Of a stretch of 6,458 nt of DNA, positions 1-6,458 are shown in pieces. How positions within the stretch are numbered: the stretch's first letter is position 1; each line of letters begins with the position of its first letter. The DNA lies in assembly GCA_013695245.1 (NCBI GenBank), contig JACDAW010000200.1, positions 1 to 6,458 of the forward strand, read 5' to 3'. A program made the translations under genes and the position numbers. The stretch comes from Pyrinomonadaceae bacterium. Its GTDB lineage: Bacteria > Acidobacteriota > Blastocatellia > Pyrinomonadales > Pyrinomonadaceae. Under the pieces are notes generated by a model. That model searched no databases, was not told the origin of the DNA, and worked only from the letters and a program-made list of their open reading frames with translations.

Positions 1-46
1 ATTAATGGTTTTTCTATTTACCTCTATGTTTAGGAGGGGGAACAAC

Positions 47-83
47 AAAGAGCCGTGCGGTCGTGAGTTCCGCACGGCTCTTT
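47..83 (-). terminator. Perfect 14-bp stem-loop, probable intrinsic terminator of the stress-protein gene
   Basis: Bases 47-60 and 70-83 are exact reverse complements (arm AAAGAGCCGTGCGG) around a 9-base loop at 61-69. Read on the minus strand, the GC-rich stem ends in TTT and continues as GTTGTT before a C-rich run, giving a modest T-rich tail. Read on the plus strand, the tail is only TTTA. The hairpin lies about 140 bases beyond the stop codon of the minus-strand stress gene, the only gene in view that could use it. It might also act on a plus-strand gene entering from the left edge. The hairpin is directly visible; the terminator role is inference. Confidence 0.6.
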
Positions 84-224
84 AGACGCCTAATCCATTC
101 TTCGGTTCAATCAAATTATGGGATGGATAATGAGCAGCAGGAATCCGCCCTTACATGTACCTCCGCGATGAATGTTATTACCGCGCCGATTATTTTCGCC
201 CGTTTAGCGAAAGACCATCAGTGT

Positions 225-929
225 TTAGCGCCGAATGCGATCATCGTCATCAGGGTTGACTTCTTCAGCAACCTCATGACCCCCGATGGCTCCAGCTACG
301 CCGCCAACGACTCCACCGACCGCAGTTCCGACACCCGGCACTACGGAGCCAATCGCAGCTCCGGTCGCAGCGCCACCTAATGCGCCCGCGCCAGTTCCGA
401 CCGCATGAACGCTTCGACCGTGATTTCTCCAGTCGCTCTCCAAATAAGCCGCATCTTCATCCGAACGTGGATTAACGCCCAAAAAGACGCCGCCGCTCTT
501 GATGCCTCGCTCGTATTCCTCCGCATGTTCTTTCGGGACGCCATTCCCGACCAAAGCGCCGATTAATCCGCCAGTCAACCCACCGGCGCCAGCGCCCATA
601 AGTCCTGCAGCGAGCGGCCCGGCAATCAGTAACCCAAGTCCCGGCAACGCGACTGAAGTGCCGATAGCTGCGATTGCCGCCAGAGTTGCGCCGATGGTTC
701 CACCAATAGCGGCACCCTTGCCTGCATCCTCCAACGTCTTATCGCCGAGAGCCGATGTGTGCTCACTGCCAGCCGGGTAGTATTTGCTGCGCGTTTCATC
801 CGACATGATGACATTGACATCATCCTTGCTGTAGCCGCGTGCGGTAAGAGATTGGTAAGCACGCTCGGCACTGTCTCTATCATCAAAAAGCCCAGTGACC
901 ATACGTGAACGTTGGGTTGTTTCATTCAT
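225..929 (-). CDS. General stress protein, GSP17M/YflT-like domain with two glycine-zipper blocks
   Basis: A 234-aa protein. Residues about 10-45 (VTGLFDDRDSAERAYQSL, then RGYSKDDVNVIMSDE) resemble the small alpha/beta domain of GSP17M/YflT-like stress proteins, in which a protein 'dials' past a helix with spaced acidic and aromatic residues. Residues about 69-130 are a long Gly/Ala-rich hydrophobic stretch with GxxxG spacing. Residues 131-172 (EHAEEYERGIKSGGVFLGV to DWRNHG) look like the second half of the alpha/beta unit. Residues 177-217 are a second glycine zipper, followed by an acidic tail ending DDDDRIRR. The Gly-zipper blocks suggest membrane insertion or self-association. Relatives are usually tied to envelope, osmotic or general stress, but the molecular role is unknown. 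The ATG at 929 is chosen because AAGGAG (939-944) sits 9 bases upstream; the in-frame TTG at 956 would overrun that site. It appears to be transcribed alone. Confidence 0.8.
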   Translation of the reverse strand: MNETTQRSRMVTGLFDDRDSAERAYQSLTARGYSKDDVNVIMSDETRSKYYPAGSEHTSALGDKTLEDAGKGAAIGGTIGATLAAIAAIGTSVALPGLGLLIAGPLAAGLMGAGAGGLTGGLIGALVGNGVPKEHAEEYERGIKSGGVFLGVNPRSDEDAAYLESDWRNHGRSVHAVGTGAGALGGAATGAAIGSVVPGVGTAVGGVVGGVAGAIGGHEVAEEVNPDDDDRIRR

Positions 930-938
930 AGCTTTATT

Positions 939-944
939 CTCCTT
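939..944 (-). promoter_or_regulatory. Shine-Dalgarno site AAGGAG that fixes the stress-protein start
   Basis: On the minus strand AAGGAG is followed by a 9-base spacer and then ATG at 929. This supports the start at 929 over the in-frame TTG at 956, from which the ribosome would have to translate through the site. Confidence 0.75.
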
Positions 945-952
945 GTAGTCAA

Positions 953-981
953 TCAACGTTAATAGACGATTTCTATGTTGA
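953..981 (-). promoter_or_regulatory. Bulged stem-loop in the leader of the stress-protein gene
   Basis: Bases 953-957 (TCAAC) pair with 977-981 (GTTGA), and 962-966 (ATAGA) pair with 972-976 (TCTAT), around a 5-base loop at 967-971. A 4-base bulge (958-961) sits on one side, giving 10 pairs in total. The structure begins 8 bases upstream of the Shine-Dalgarno site. It could be a leader RNA structure or a dyad bound by a regulator. The pairing is visible, but it is AT-rich and short, so chance is a real alternative. Confidence 0.3.
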
Positions 982-1241
982 CGGAGCCAGTAACTTGTTT
1001 GGCAACCGAGCCTCCGTGTATTGTTTCCGTGCTTAATACATGCGCCATAGACAGTGTTTGCAACTGGCGCGCCATATTTGGTGTCAGGCGTCCAATAACC
1101 TCAAACCTTATCGCTCAGGCGTTCATGGATTGTCGGGGTCGCGCGCAACGTTAGTTTAATCTGCTATAACCTTAGCGCGGTTTATCTATCACTGAAACAT
1201 CATAGCTTTGACCTTAATGAAGATGTAAGTCTTCCGTTAAT
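957..1241. other. Gene-free intergenic stretch holding the stress-gene leader and promoter region
   Basis: From the hydrolase stop (1242) to the stress-gene leader I find no credible coding frame, tRNA or long repeat. The stretch looks more AT-rich than the flanking genes and contains a few short dyads: a 10-bp palindrome TGGCGCGCCA at 1065-1074, and ACGGAG (981-986) against CTCCGT (1012-1017). Because all neighbours are on the minus strand, this is where the promoter of the stress gene should lie. No strong consensus promoter stands out. Confidence 0.6.
1035..1063 (-). promoter_or_regulatory. Weak sigma-70-like promoter candidate for the stress-protein gene
   Basis: On the minus strand TTGCAA (1058-1063) and TGTATT (1035-1040) are separated by 17 bases. 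Each matches the -35 or -10 consensus at 4 of 6 positions. Transcription from here would give a leader of about 100 bases that includes the stem-loop at 953-981. Matches of this quality arise often by chance, and a stress gene may use an alternative sigma factor whose signal I cannot recognise here. Confidence 0.2.
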
Positions 1242-3194
1242 TTACCTTTGCACGACCGGCAGAATAATTTGCGAAGAATTCTCCGTGCTGTGATAAACGC
1301 GCTCGGTCGCCCTCTGGAAATCCGCGTCAGTCGCCTGCTTGTAGTTCGGCACAAACCTTTGCGGGTTGCGCGCGACGAGCGGAAACCAAGTGCTTTGGAT
1401 TTGCACCATAATGCGATGACCGCGTTTGAAGGTGTGTGTGATGCCGGGCATCACGAAAGAGATTCGCGCGGGCGTATTAGGCTGCAAGGGTTCGGGTCTC
1501 TCAAAGCTCGTGCGAAAGCGTGCGGGGAAAGGTTCGCCGCGCAGAAGCATCTCGTAGCCGCCCGGCGCAAAGACGCACGCCGCAGAACCGTCGGGCGGTT
1601 TTGCGCCTTCCGGGTATTTGTAATCGTCGGGAAAGACATCAATTAGCTTAACGACGAAATCCGAGTCTGTGCCGCTCGAAGCGACGAAGAGTTGTGGCTT
1701 GATGTCGCCCGCAATCGTCATATCTTCGGTCAGCGGCGCCGTTTGATAAACGAGCACATCGGGGCGTCCTGATACGAAGCGTTGATCTTCGGTCATAAAG
1801 TCGCGCGGGTAGTTGAGCGTGATCTTTTGCGTGTACGGAACCGGATGCGCGGGGTCACTGATGTATTCGTCGTATGCCGCGCTATTCGTGTCGCTCGCGG
1901 GTTTCTCGAACGAGAGGCTTCCATTCGCGCCGAAATAAAGCGGAGTATCAGTTGCGACGCGCGGCTCCCACGCGGCGTAGTCGCGCCATTCGTTCGCGCC
2001 CGTATCGAAGACGTTGACTTCTTTGATCTGCGTTATGTCGCCTTTGTCTTTCAAGAAGTGATTGAAGAACGGCAACTCGAAAGTTTCGCGGTAGTAAACT
2101 CCGGTTTTCTGTTTGAAGTAAGCGGTGCCGAGCCAGTCGCCGTCGGAGCGCGCCCAGCCGCCGTGAAACCATGGCCCCATCACGAGCACGTTGAAGATGC
2201 CGGGATTCTGGCGTTCGATTGATTGGTAAGTGCGGAGAGCGCCGAATAAATCTTCGTCGTCGAACCAGCCGCCGACGGTCATCACCGCCGCCTTGATGTT
2301 CTTCAGATTCGGCAGAATGTTGCGTTCCTTCCAAAACTCGTCGTAAGTGGGGTGTGCCATCATCTCGTCCCAAAACTTGACGCGAGCGCCGAGCCGCCGC
2401 TCGTAGAGGTCGCCAGCGTTTCTCATTCCGCCCAGCCGCATGTAGAACTTGTAGCCGTCTTCGGTTCCCCACGGGAAGGGTTTGATCGCAGTCGGCGAAG
2501 GCTCAAGCGGCTGCGGACGGGGTTGGCCGAAGAAGGCGTAAAAGTTGTAGTTCTGCGCGAGGAAGAACGCACCGTTGTGGTGCATGTCGTCGCCGTGAAA
2601 CCAATCGGCGACGGGAGCTTGCGGCGAAATGGCTTTGATCGCTGGATGGTTGTCAATGCCCGCCATCGAAGTGTAAAAGCCGGGATACGAAATGCCATAC
2701 ACGCCGACGCGCCCGTTGTTGTTCGTAATGTTCTTGACGAGCCACTCGACCGTGTCGTAAGTGTCCGAGGTTTCGTCAATCTGCTTTCCCGTCTTGTTCG
2801 GAATGTATGGGCGCACGTCCATGTAGTCGCCTTCCGATTTCCAACGCCCGCGCACGTCTTGATAAACGAAGATGAAGCCTTCGCGCGCAAACAGCTCATC
2901 GGGACCCAGTGACGTTTTGAATTTGTCAGCGCCGTAAGGTGCGACGGTGTAAGGCGTGCGGTTAAGTAGCATCGGATATTTCTGCGAGCGGTCTTTCGGC
3001 TCGTAGATCGAGGTGAAAAGCTTCGCGCCGTCCCGCATCGGAATCATCACCTCGCGCTTCGTGTAATTGTTTTTGATGTAATCGGCGAGTTGCTGTTGCT
3101 GCGGACTCAACTGCCTCTGCGCGAAGGAGATGACCGGCGCAACGGCGAGCAACACGAGCGCGACCGTCAGACTCAAGAGACGATTCTGTTTCAT
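1242..3194 (-). CDS. Exported CocE/NonD-family serine hydrolase, probable alpha-amino-acid ester hydrolase
   Basis: A 650-aa protein. Residues 1-25 are a signal peptide (MKQNRL, hydrophobic core, then SFA before Q26), so the enzyme should act in the periplasm or outside the cell. The alpha/beta-hydrolase domain covers about 45-370, and an X-Pro-peptidase-type jelly-roll C-terminal domain follows (PLTEDMTIAG at about 487; FKRGHRIMVQIQSTWFP at about 589). Nucleophile Ser169 lies in GISYPG, Asp312 in GGWFDDED and His344 in GPWFHGGW. Asp203, Glu314 and Asp315 match the position and spacing of the carboxylate cluster that binds the substrate alpha-ammonium group in characterised alpha-amino-acid ester hydrolases (EC 3.1.1.43). 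Total length also fits that family. Such enzymes hydrolyse alpha-amino esters and some beta-lactam amides. The start at 3194 is chosen for the signal peptide and the nearby AGGGA; the open frame back to a GTG at 3287 would bury the signal. Alternatives are another CocE-like esterase, or a product labelled glutaryl-7-ACA acylase. Family certain, substrate class inferred. Confidence 0.9.
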   Translation of the reverse strand: MKQNRLLSLTVALVLLAVAPVISFAQRQLSPQQQQLADYIKNNYTKREVMIPMRDGAKLFTSIYEPKDRSQKYPMLLNRTPYTVAPYGADKFKTSLGPDELFAREGFIFVYQDVRGRWKSEGDYMDVRPYIPNKTGKQIDETSDTYDTVEWLVKNITNNNGRVGVYGISYPGFYTSMAGIDNHPAIKAISPQAPVADWFHGDDMHHNGAFFLAQNYNFYAFFGQPRPQPLEPSPTAIKPFPWGTEDGYKFYMRLGGMRNAGDLYERRLGARVKFWDEMMAHPTYDEFWKERNILPNLKNIKAAVMTVGGWFDDEDLFGALRTYQSIERQNPGIFNVLVMGPWFHGGWARSDGDWLGTAYFKQKTGVYYRETFELPFFNHFLKDKGDITQIKEVNVFDTGANEWRDYAAWEPRVATDTPLYFGANGSLSFEKPASDTNSAAYDEYISDPAHPVPYTQKITLNYPRDFMTEDQRFVSGRPDVLVYQTAPLTEDMTIAGDIKPQLFVASSGTDSDFVVKLIDVFPDDYKYPEGAKPPDGSAACVFAPGGYEMLLRGEPFPARFRTSFERPEPLQPNTPARISFVMPGITHTFKRGHRIMVQIQSTWFPLVARNPQRFVPNYKQATDADFQRATERVYHSTENSSQIILPVVQR

Positions 3195-3199
3195 AATTT

Positions 3200-3204
3200 T
3201 CCCT
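3200..3204 (-). promoter_or_regulatory. Weak ribosome binding site AGGGA for the hydrolase
   Basis: On the minus strand AGGGA stands 5 bases before the ATG at 3194. Together with the signal peptide that begins at this ATG, it decides the start against the longer frame opening at GTG 3287. Confidence 0.5.
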
Positions 3205-3300
3205 AAGAACTGTGAAGGTGAACTTTGGCGGCATTCTCTCTCAAGAAGAGAACATAGGCAAGATCGGCGCGCAAATCTTTCTGGCACTCTTTTCTAACTT

Positions 3301-6300
3301 TCAATCGCTCGACTGGCTCTCCCGCGCGAGCATCGCATAGACGGTTGGCGTGATGATCAGCGAAAGCAGCAGCGCGACGGTTAAACCGCCGATGACGGCG
3401 ATGGCTAAGGGTTGTAGCAGTTCCGCGCCCGCGCCGAACGCCAGTGCGAGCGGCAGCATACCGAGTATTGCCGCAAGCGATGTCATCAGCACGGGACGAA
3501 AGCGGCGTCTGCCCGAACGCAGCAGCGCTTCGCGCAAGTTGTCGCCCGCCGCCAAGTGCTCTTCGACCACATCGAGCATCAGGATGCCGTTTTTAGCGAC
3601 GATGCCGACAGTCATAATCATGCCCATCAGAGACACGATGTTGAGCGTCGTTCGTGTAATGAAAAGTGCGGACAGCACGCCGCCCAGCGCGAGCACCGCG
3701 CCCGCGACAATCGCCACCGGGTGCGCGAACGAGCGAAACTCGATGAGCAGCACGACGAAGACGAGCGCGATGGCGGAAAGCAAGGCGAGCGCGAGTTCGC
3801 GGAAAGATGCTTGTTGTTCTTGGAAAAGGCCGCCGTACTCAATCGTCATTCCCGGCGGCAACTTCACTTCGCTCGCCAATCGAGCTTTGATTTCACTGAT
3901 CGCGCTCCCCAAGTCGCTGCCTGAGAGCCGCGCTGTGACCGAAACCGATTGGCGCAAGCCGTCGCGCTCGATCTCCGTCTGCCCTTGCTCATAAGCGACA
4001 TCCGCCACTTGGTCGAGGCGAAACTGAGCGTTCGTTTGTGGCGAGCGGATGAGCAGAGCGCGCAACGTGTCGAGCGATTGTCTAGACGATTCGGGCAACA
4101 GGACGCGCACGGTGACGAGTCTTCCCTGTTGCAAGATTGACGACGCGGCGTCGCCCGTCATCGCCGTCGTGACGGTGTTCGCCACATCCGTCGCTGTTAC
4201 GCCGAAGCGCGCCGCGCGTTCAGGGTCAACATTAAAGGTGATGGTGGGGCCGCTTACGACCACGCCGTTAAACGTGTCAACGACGCCGGGAATTTTCTTG
4301 ATCGCGTCTTCGATGCGCGTCGCCGTTTTATGCAGCGCAACGGTGTCTTCACTGAATATGCGAATCTCAATCGGCGCGGGCGAACTCGTCAAATCACCGA
4401 TCAGATCAGTGAGGATGCCGACGAACTCGATCTGTAGCGCCGGTTCAGACGATTCTATTGAGCCGCGCAGATCATCGATCACGGCTTCGGTCGGGCGCGC
4501 GTGGCCGGGTTTTAGTTTAACGAGAAAGTCACCCGTGTTCGGCTCAGTGATCGAGAGTCCGAGTTGCAAACCTGTTCGCCGTGAATAGCTTTCGACTTCA
4601 GGCGTTTCTCGAAGCAAGCCTTCGACATGACGCAAGATGCGGTCGGTCTCCGCGAGCGACGTCCCTGGCGGCGCGGTGTAATCGAGCACAAACGCACCTT
4701 CATCAAACGCAGGCAAAAACTCTGTGCCGAGATGACGGTAAAGAAAGAATGAGCCGAGAAGCACAAGGCACGCAAGCAAAAGCACCAGCGAGCGATTGCC
4801 GAGCGCAAAGTCGAGCACGCGCTCGTAACGCCGGATGAGCCAACCCAAGAATCCTTCCGTCACTTCTTCCTGATCTTCGTCAATGCGGTTAGCGCCTTCC
4901 TTAACTTTCACGAAACGCTTGGCGAGGACGGGCGTAAACGTTAGCGCCAGCACAAGTGAAGTCAGCAGCGCCACCGCCATCGTCAGAGCCAGCGAGCGAA
5001 AAAAAACGCCGGTTACGCCCGTTAAGAAAGTGAGAGGGAGGAAGACAACGACGGGCGTAATGGTTGAACCGATAATCGGAATTGTAATTTCCGAGATCGC
5101 CGCTTCAATCGCTTCGTTGCGCGTTTGTCCTCGCGCAAGATGCGTGTAGATGTTTTCTACGACAACAATCGCATCATCAATCACAAGCCCGATGCCTGCC
5201 GCGACGCCGCCCAGTGTCATCAAGTCGAACGATAGCCCCGCGAAGCGCATGGCGAGAAACGTCGCCAAGACGGTAACGGGAATAACGACTGCTGCGACAA
5301 TCGTTGTTCCCCAGTTGCGGAGAAACAGGTAAAGGATTCCGATTGACAGCAGCAGCCCGATGATGATCGCGTCGCGCACCGACTTCATCGCTTCGCGCAC
5401 GAGAAGCGACTGGTCGTAAAACGGCGCGACCTTCACGTCCTTCGGAAGCAATTTGGCAGTCGCGGCGAGTTCCGCTTTAACTTCGTCATCAACCGTGACG
5501 GTGTTTGCGTCAGGCTGCCGCGTGACGTTGACGAGCACCGCATCGCGCCCGTCGGCGGTGACAATCGTGTACTGCGGCTCCGTGCCCGCGCCGACTGTGG
5601 CGATGTCACTGACGGCGACAGGAGAATTATTAACGTTGGCGACGACGATTGAATTTAGTTGTTCGGGTGAAGTCGCTTGTCCGCTCACGAGTGTGAGTTG
5701 CAATTGATGATTCTCTTCGACGAGTCCAGGCGAAGCGACGACGTTTGAGTTGCGCACCGCGTCCGAGACTTGCTGCACTGAGAGTCCACGCGCGGCGAGT
5801 CGTTCGGGGTCAATGGTGACGTGGTATTCGCGCCGCTTGCCGCCCGCGACCGCAACGCCCGCGACGCCCGGCAGCCTCGCCAGACGCGGGCTGATGGTGT
5901 AAGTGGCAATATCGTTAAGGCTCGCCGCGTCGCGCGTCTCGGATGTCAAACTGTATCCGGCGACGGGGAAGACGGCGAACGTCAAACGATCAACTCGCCT
6001 GATCGCAGCGGTTGGCGGCAGCGTCGCCGAGAGTTGCGAAAGACGCGCTTGCACGAGTTGGAGCGATTGCAGCACGTCAACGCTCCAATCAAAGAAGAGA
6101 TTGATTTCCGTTGCGCCGCGCGCCGTTGTTGACTTTATGCGCGTAATGCCCGGAATGCCGTTCATCGCCTCCTCAACGGGGCGCGTTACGGAAACGAGCA
6201 TCTGCGGTGCAGGGAGTACTCCGTTATTAACAATGATCACGATGCGCGGAAAGTCGGTCTGGGGAAAAATCGCGGTCGGCAAAGTGTAAGCCGCATAGAG

Positions 6301-6375
6301 TCCGGCCGCGCAGACGAGCAGCACGATGACGACGACTGCACGCGCTTGATTCGAGATGACGTGCGCGAAGTTCAC
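3301..6375 (-). CDS. RND-superfamily efflux pump, inner-membrane permease (HAE1/AcrB-like)
   Basis: A complete 1024-aa permease that uses proton-motive force to expel substrates from the periplasm or inner membrane, working as a trimer with an adaptor and an outer-membrane channel. The RND pattern of two six-helix halves is visible. TM1 is about 10-32, TM2-6 about 333-485, TM7 about 528-547 and TM8-12 about 858-1015, with large periplasmic porter/docking loops at about 33-332 and 548-857. Asp400-Asp401 in VIDDAIVVVEN (TM4), Lys928 in VAKNGILML (TM10), and Arg958 and Thr965 (TM11) align with AcrB D407/D408, K940, R971 and T978, so the proton relay appears intact. The TM4 motif is the DD form of drug-type pumps, not the DG form of heavy-metal pumps, and no CusA-like methionine pattern is evident. 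Start is GTG at 6375, with GGAG (6384-6387) 8 bases upstream and a 4-base overlap with the adaptor gene. No outer-membrane channel gene is in view. The substrate cannot be read from sequence. Confidence 0.95.
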   Translation of the reverse strand: MNFAHVISNQARAVVVIVLLVCAAGLYAAYTLPTAIFPQTDFPRIVIIVNNGVLPAPQMLVSVTRPVEEAMNGIPGITRIKSTTARGATEINLFFDWSVDVLQSLQLVQARLSQLSATLPPTAAIRRVDRLTFAVFPVAGYSLTSETRDAASLNDIATYTISPRLARLPGVAGVAVAGGKRREYHVTIDPERLAARGLSVQQVSDAVRNSNVVASPGLVEENHQLQLTLVSGQATSPEQLNSIVVANVNNSPVAVSDIATVGAGTEPQYTIVTADGRDAVLVNVTRQPDANTVTVDDEVKAELAATAKLLPKDVKVAPFYDQSLLVREAMKSVRDAIIIGLLLSIGILYLFLRNWGTTIVAAVVIPVTVLATFLAMRFAGLSFDLMTLGGVAAGIGLVIDDAIVVVENIYTHLARGQTRNEAIEAAISEITIPIIGSTITPVVVFLPLTFLTGVTGVFFRSLALTMAVALLTSLVLALTFTPVLAKRFVKVKEGANRIDEDQEEVTEGFLGWLIRRYERVLDFALGNRSLVLLLACLVLLGSFFLYRHLGTEFLPAFDEGAFVLDYTAPPGTSLAETDRILRHVEGLLRETPEVESYSRRTGLQLGLSITEPNTGDFLVKLKPGHARPTEAVIDDLRGSIESSEPALQIEFVGILTDLIGDLTSSPAPIEIRIFSEDTVALHKTATRIEDAIKKIPGVVDTFNGVVVSGPTITFNVDPERAARFGVTATDVANTVTTAMTGDAASSILQQGRLVTVRVLLPESSRQSLDTLRALLIRSPQTNAQFRLDQVADVAYEQGQTEIERDGLRQSVSVTARLSGSDLGSAISEIKARLASEVKLPPGMTIEYGGLFQEQQASFRELALALLSAIALVFVVLLIEFRSFAHPVAIVAGAVLALGGVLSALFITRTTLNIVSLMGMIMTVGIVAKNGILMLDVVEEHLAAGDNLREALLRSGRRRFRPVLMTSLAAILGMLPLALAFGAGAELLQPLAIAVIGGLTVALLLSLIITPTVYAMLARESQSSD

Positions 6376-6458
6376 TTATCACTCTCCGCTTTGTCGTGCC
6401 CTTCCGTTTCCTCTTTGTTCTCCTGCACCTTCGTGCCGTCGGGCAGAGCGTAATTGCC
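6372..6458 (-). CDS. C-terminal end of an RND membrane-fusion (adaptor) protein, partial
   Basis: The last 28 codons of a gene that continues past the right edge, ending in TGA at 6374-6372. The peptide starts GNYALPDGTKVQEN and then becomes a charged tail (KEETEGHDKAESDK). The 'ALPDGTKV' stretch is the kind of closing beta-strand turn seen at the end of HlyD/AcrA-type adaptors. The position immediately upstream of, and overlapping, an RND permease is where adaptor genes normally sit. Its stop overlaps the permease start as GTGA, implying translational coupling. Only the tail is visible, so the identification rests mainly on context. Confidence 0.7.
   Translation of the reverse strand, partial: GNYALPDGTKVQENKEETEGHDKAESDK
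6384..6387 (-). promoter_or_regulatory. Ribosome binding site GGAG inside the adaptor gene, for the GTG start of the pump
   Basis: GGAG on the minus strand lies 8 bases before the GTG at 6375 and within the coding sequence of the adaptor. It supports the non-ATG start of the pump and translation of both subunits from one message. Confidence 0.65.

Noticed and set aside
47..83. Resemblance of the GAGCCGTGCGG stem to group II intron domain V
   Set aside because: Domain V has a short apical tetraloop and a characteristic bulge with non-identical arms. This stem is perfectly paired with a 9-base loop, and no intron reverse transcriptase or other intron domain is nearby.
194..212. Short hairpin TTTCGC/GCGAAA just past the stress-gene stop
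   Set aside because: It has only 6 bp and no following T-run on either strand. The 14-bp stem at 47-83 is the better terminator.
63..380. 105-codon plus-strand open frame
   Set aside because: It begins inside the hairpin and runs antisense into the 3' half of the stress gene. It has no ribosome binding site or recognisable protein features.
1065..1074. Palindrome TGGCGCGCCA in the intergenic region
   Set aside because: A single 10-bp palindrome with no second copy or promoter alignment; not enough to call an operator.
1214..1240. Imperfect stem (GAAGA/TCTTC flanked by TTAA) just past the hydrolase stop
   Set aside because: It has a weak 5-bp core, is AT-rich, and lacks a T-tract on the minus strand. 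I cannot support a terminator call.
2352..2912. 186-codon plus-strand open frame opposite the hydrolase
   Set aside because: Composition shadow of a GC-rich minus-strand gene whose catalytic motifs are intact. The antisense translation has no coherent domain.
3234..3252. TTCTCT/AGAGAA dyad between pump and hydrolase as terminator or operator
   Set aside because: It has a six-bp AT-rich stem, a 7-base loop and no T-run. It is well within chance expectation.
3195..3287. N-terminal extension of the hydrolase to a GTG at 3287
   Set aside because: It would place 31 Arg/Ser/Cys-rich residues before a well-formed signal peptide. The ATG at 3194 has its own ribosome binding site.
3350..3994. 214-codon plus-strand open frame opposite the pump, with similar ones at 4049-4588 and elsewhere
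   Set aside because: Low-complexity Ser/Ala/Arg-rich translation antisense to a clear RND permease. Typical shadow frame.

Overview
The window carries four protein genes, all on the minus strand. The periplasmic adaptor/RND pump arrangement and the cleavable signal peptide on the hydrolase point to a Gram-negative (diderm) bacterium with a moderately GC-rich chromosome. The style of the pump and of the secreted S15-type hydrolase reminded me of Acidobacteriota (Blastocatellia-like), but that is a weak impression and nothing here fixes the taxon. I see no mobile element, CRISPR array, tRNA or rRNA.

Read in the direction of transcription (right to left), the order is as follows. (1) 6458-6372 is the last 28 codons of a gene cut by the window edge, most likely the membrane-fusion (adaptor) subunit of an RND efflux system. 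(2) 6375-3301 is a complete 1024-aa RND inner-membrane pump that starts at GTG and overlaps the adaptor stop codon by 4 bases. It has the HAE1/AcrB-type proton-relay residues rather than a heavy-metal signature. (3) After a 106-base gap, 3194-1242 encodes a 650-aa exported CocE/NonD (peptidase S15-like) serine hydrolase. Besides the Ser-Asp-His triad it has the three-carboxylate cluster that distinguishes alpha-amino-acid ester hydrolases. (4) After a gene-free stretch of about 310 bases, 929-225 encodes a 234-aa general-stress (GSP17M/YflT-like) protein with two glycine-zipper blocks. A perfect 14-bp hairpin at 47-83 probably ends its transcript.

Functionally, the adaptor and pump form a translationally coupled efflux module. 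The hydrolase follows on the same strand without an obvious terminator and may be co-transcribed. A periplasmic enzyme that could act on alpha-amino esters or amides (including beta-lactams with an alpha-amino side chain), next to a drug-type efflux pump, is the most interesting combination here; the functional link is inference. The stress protein gene looks like a separate transcription unit with its own leader.
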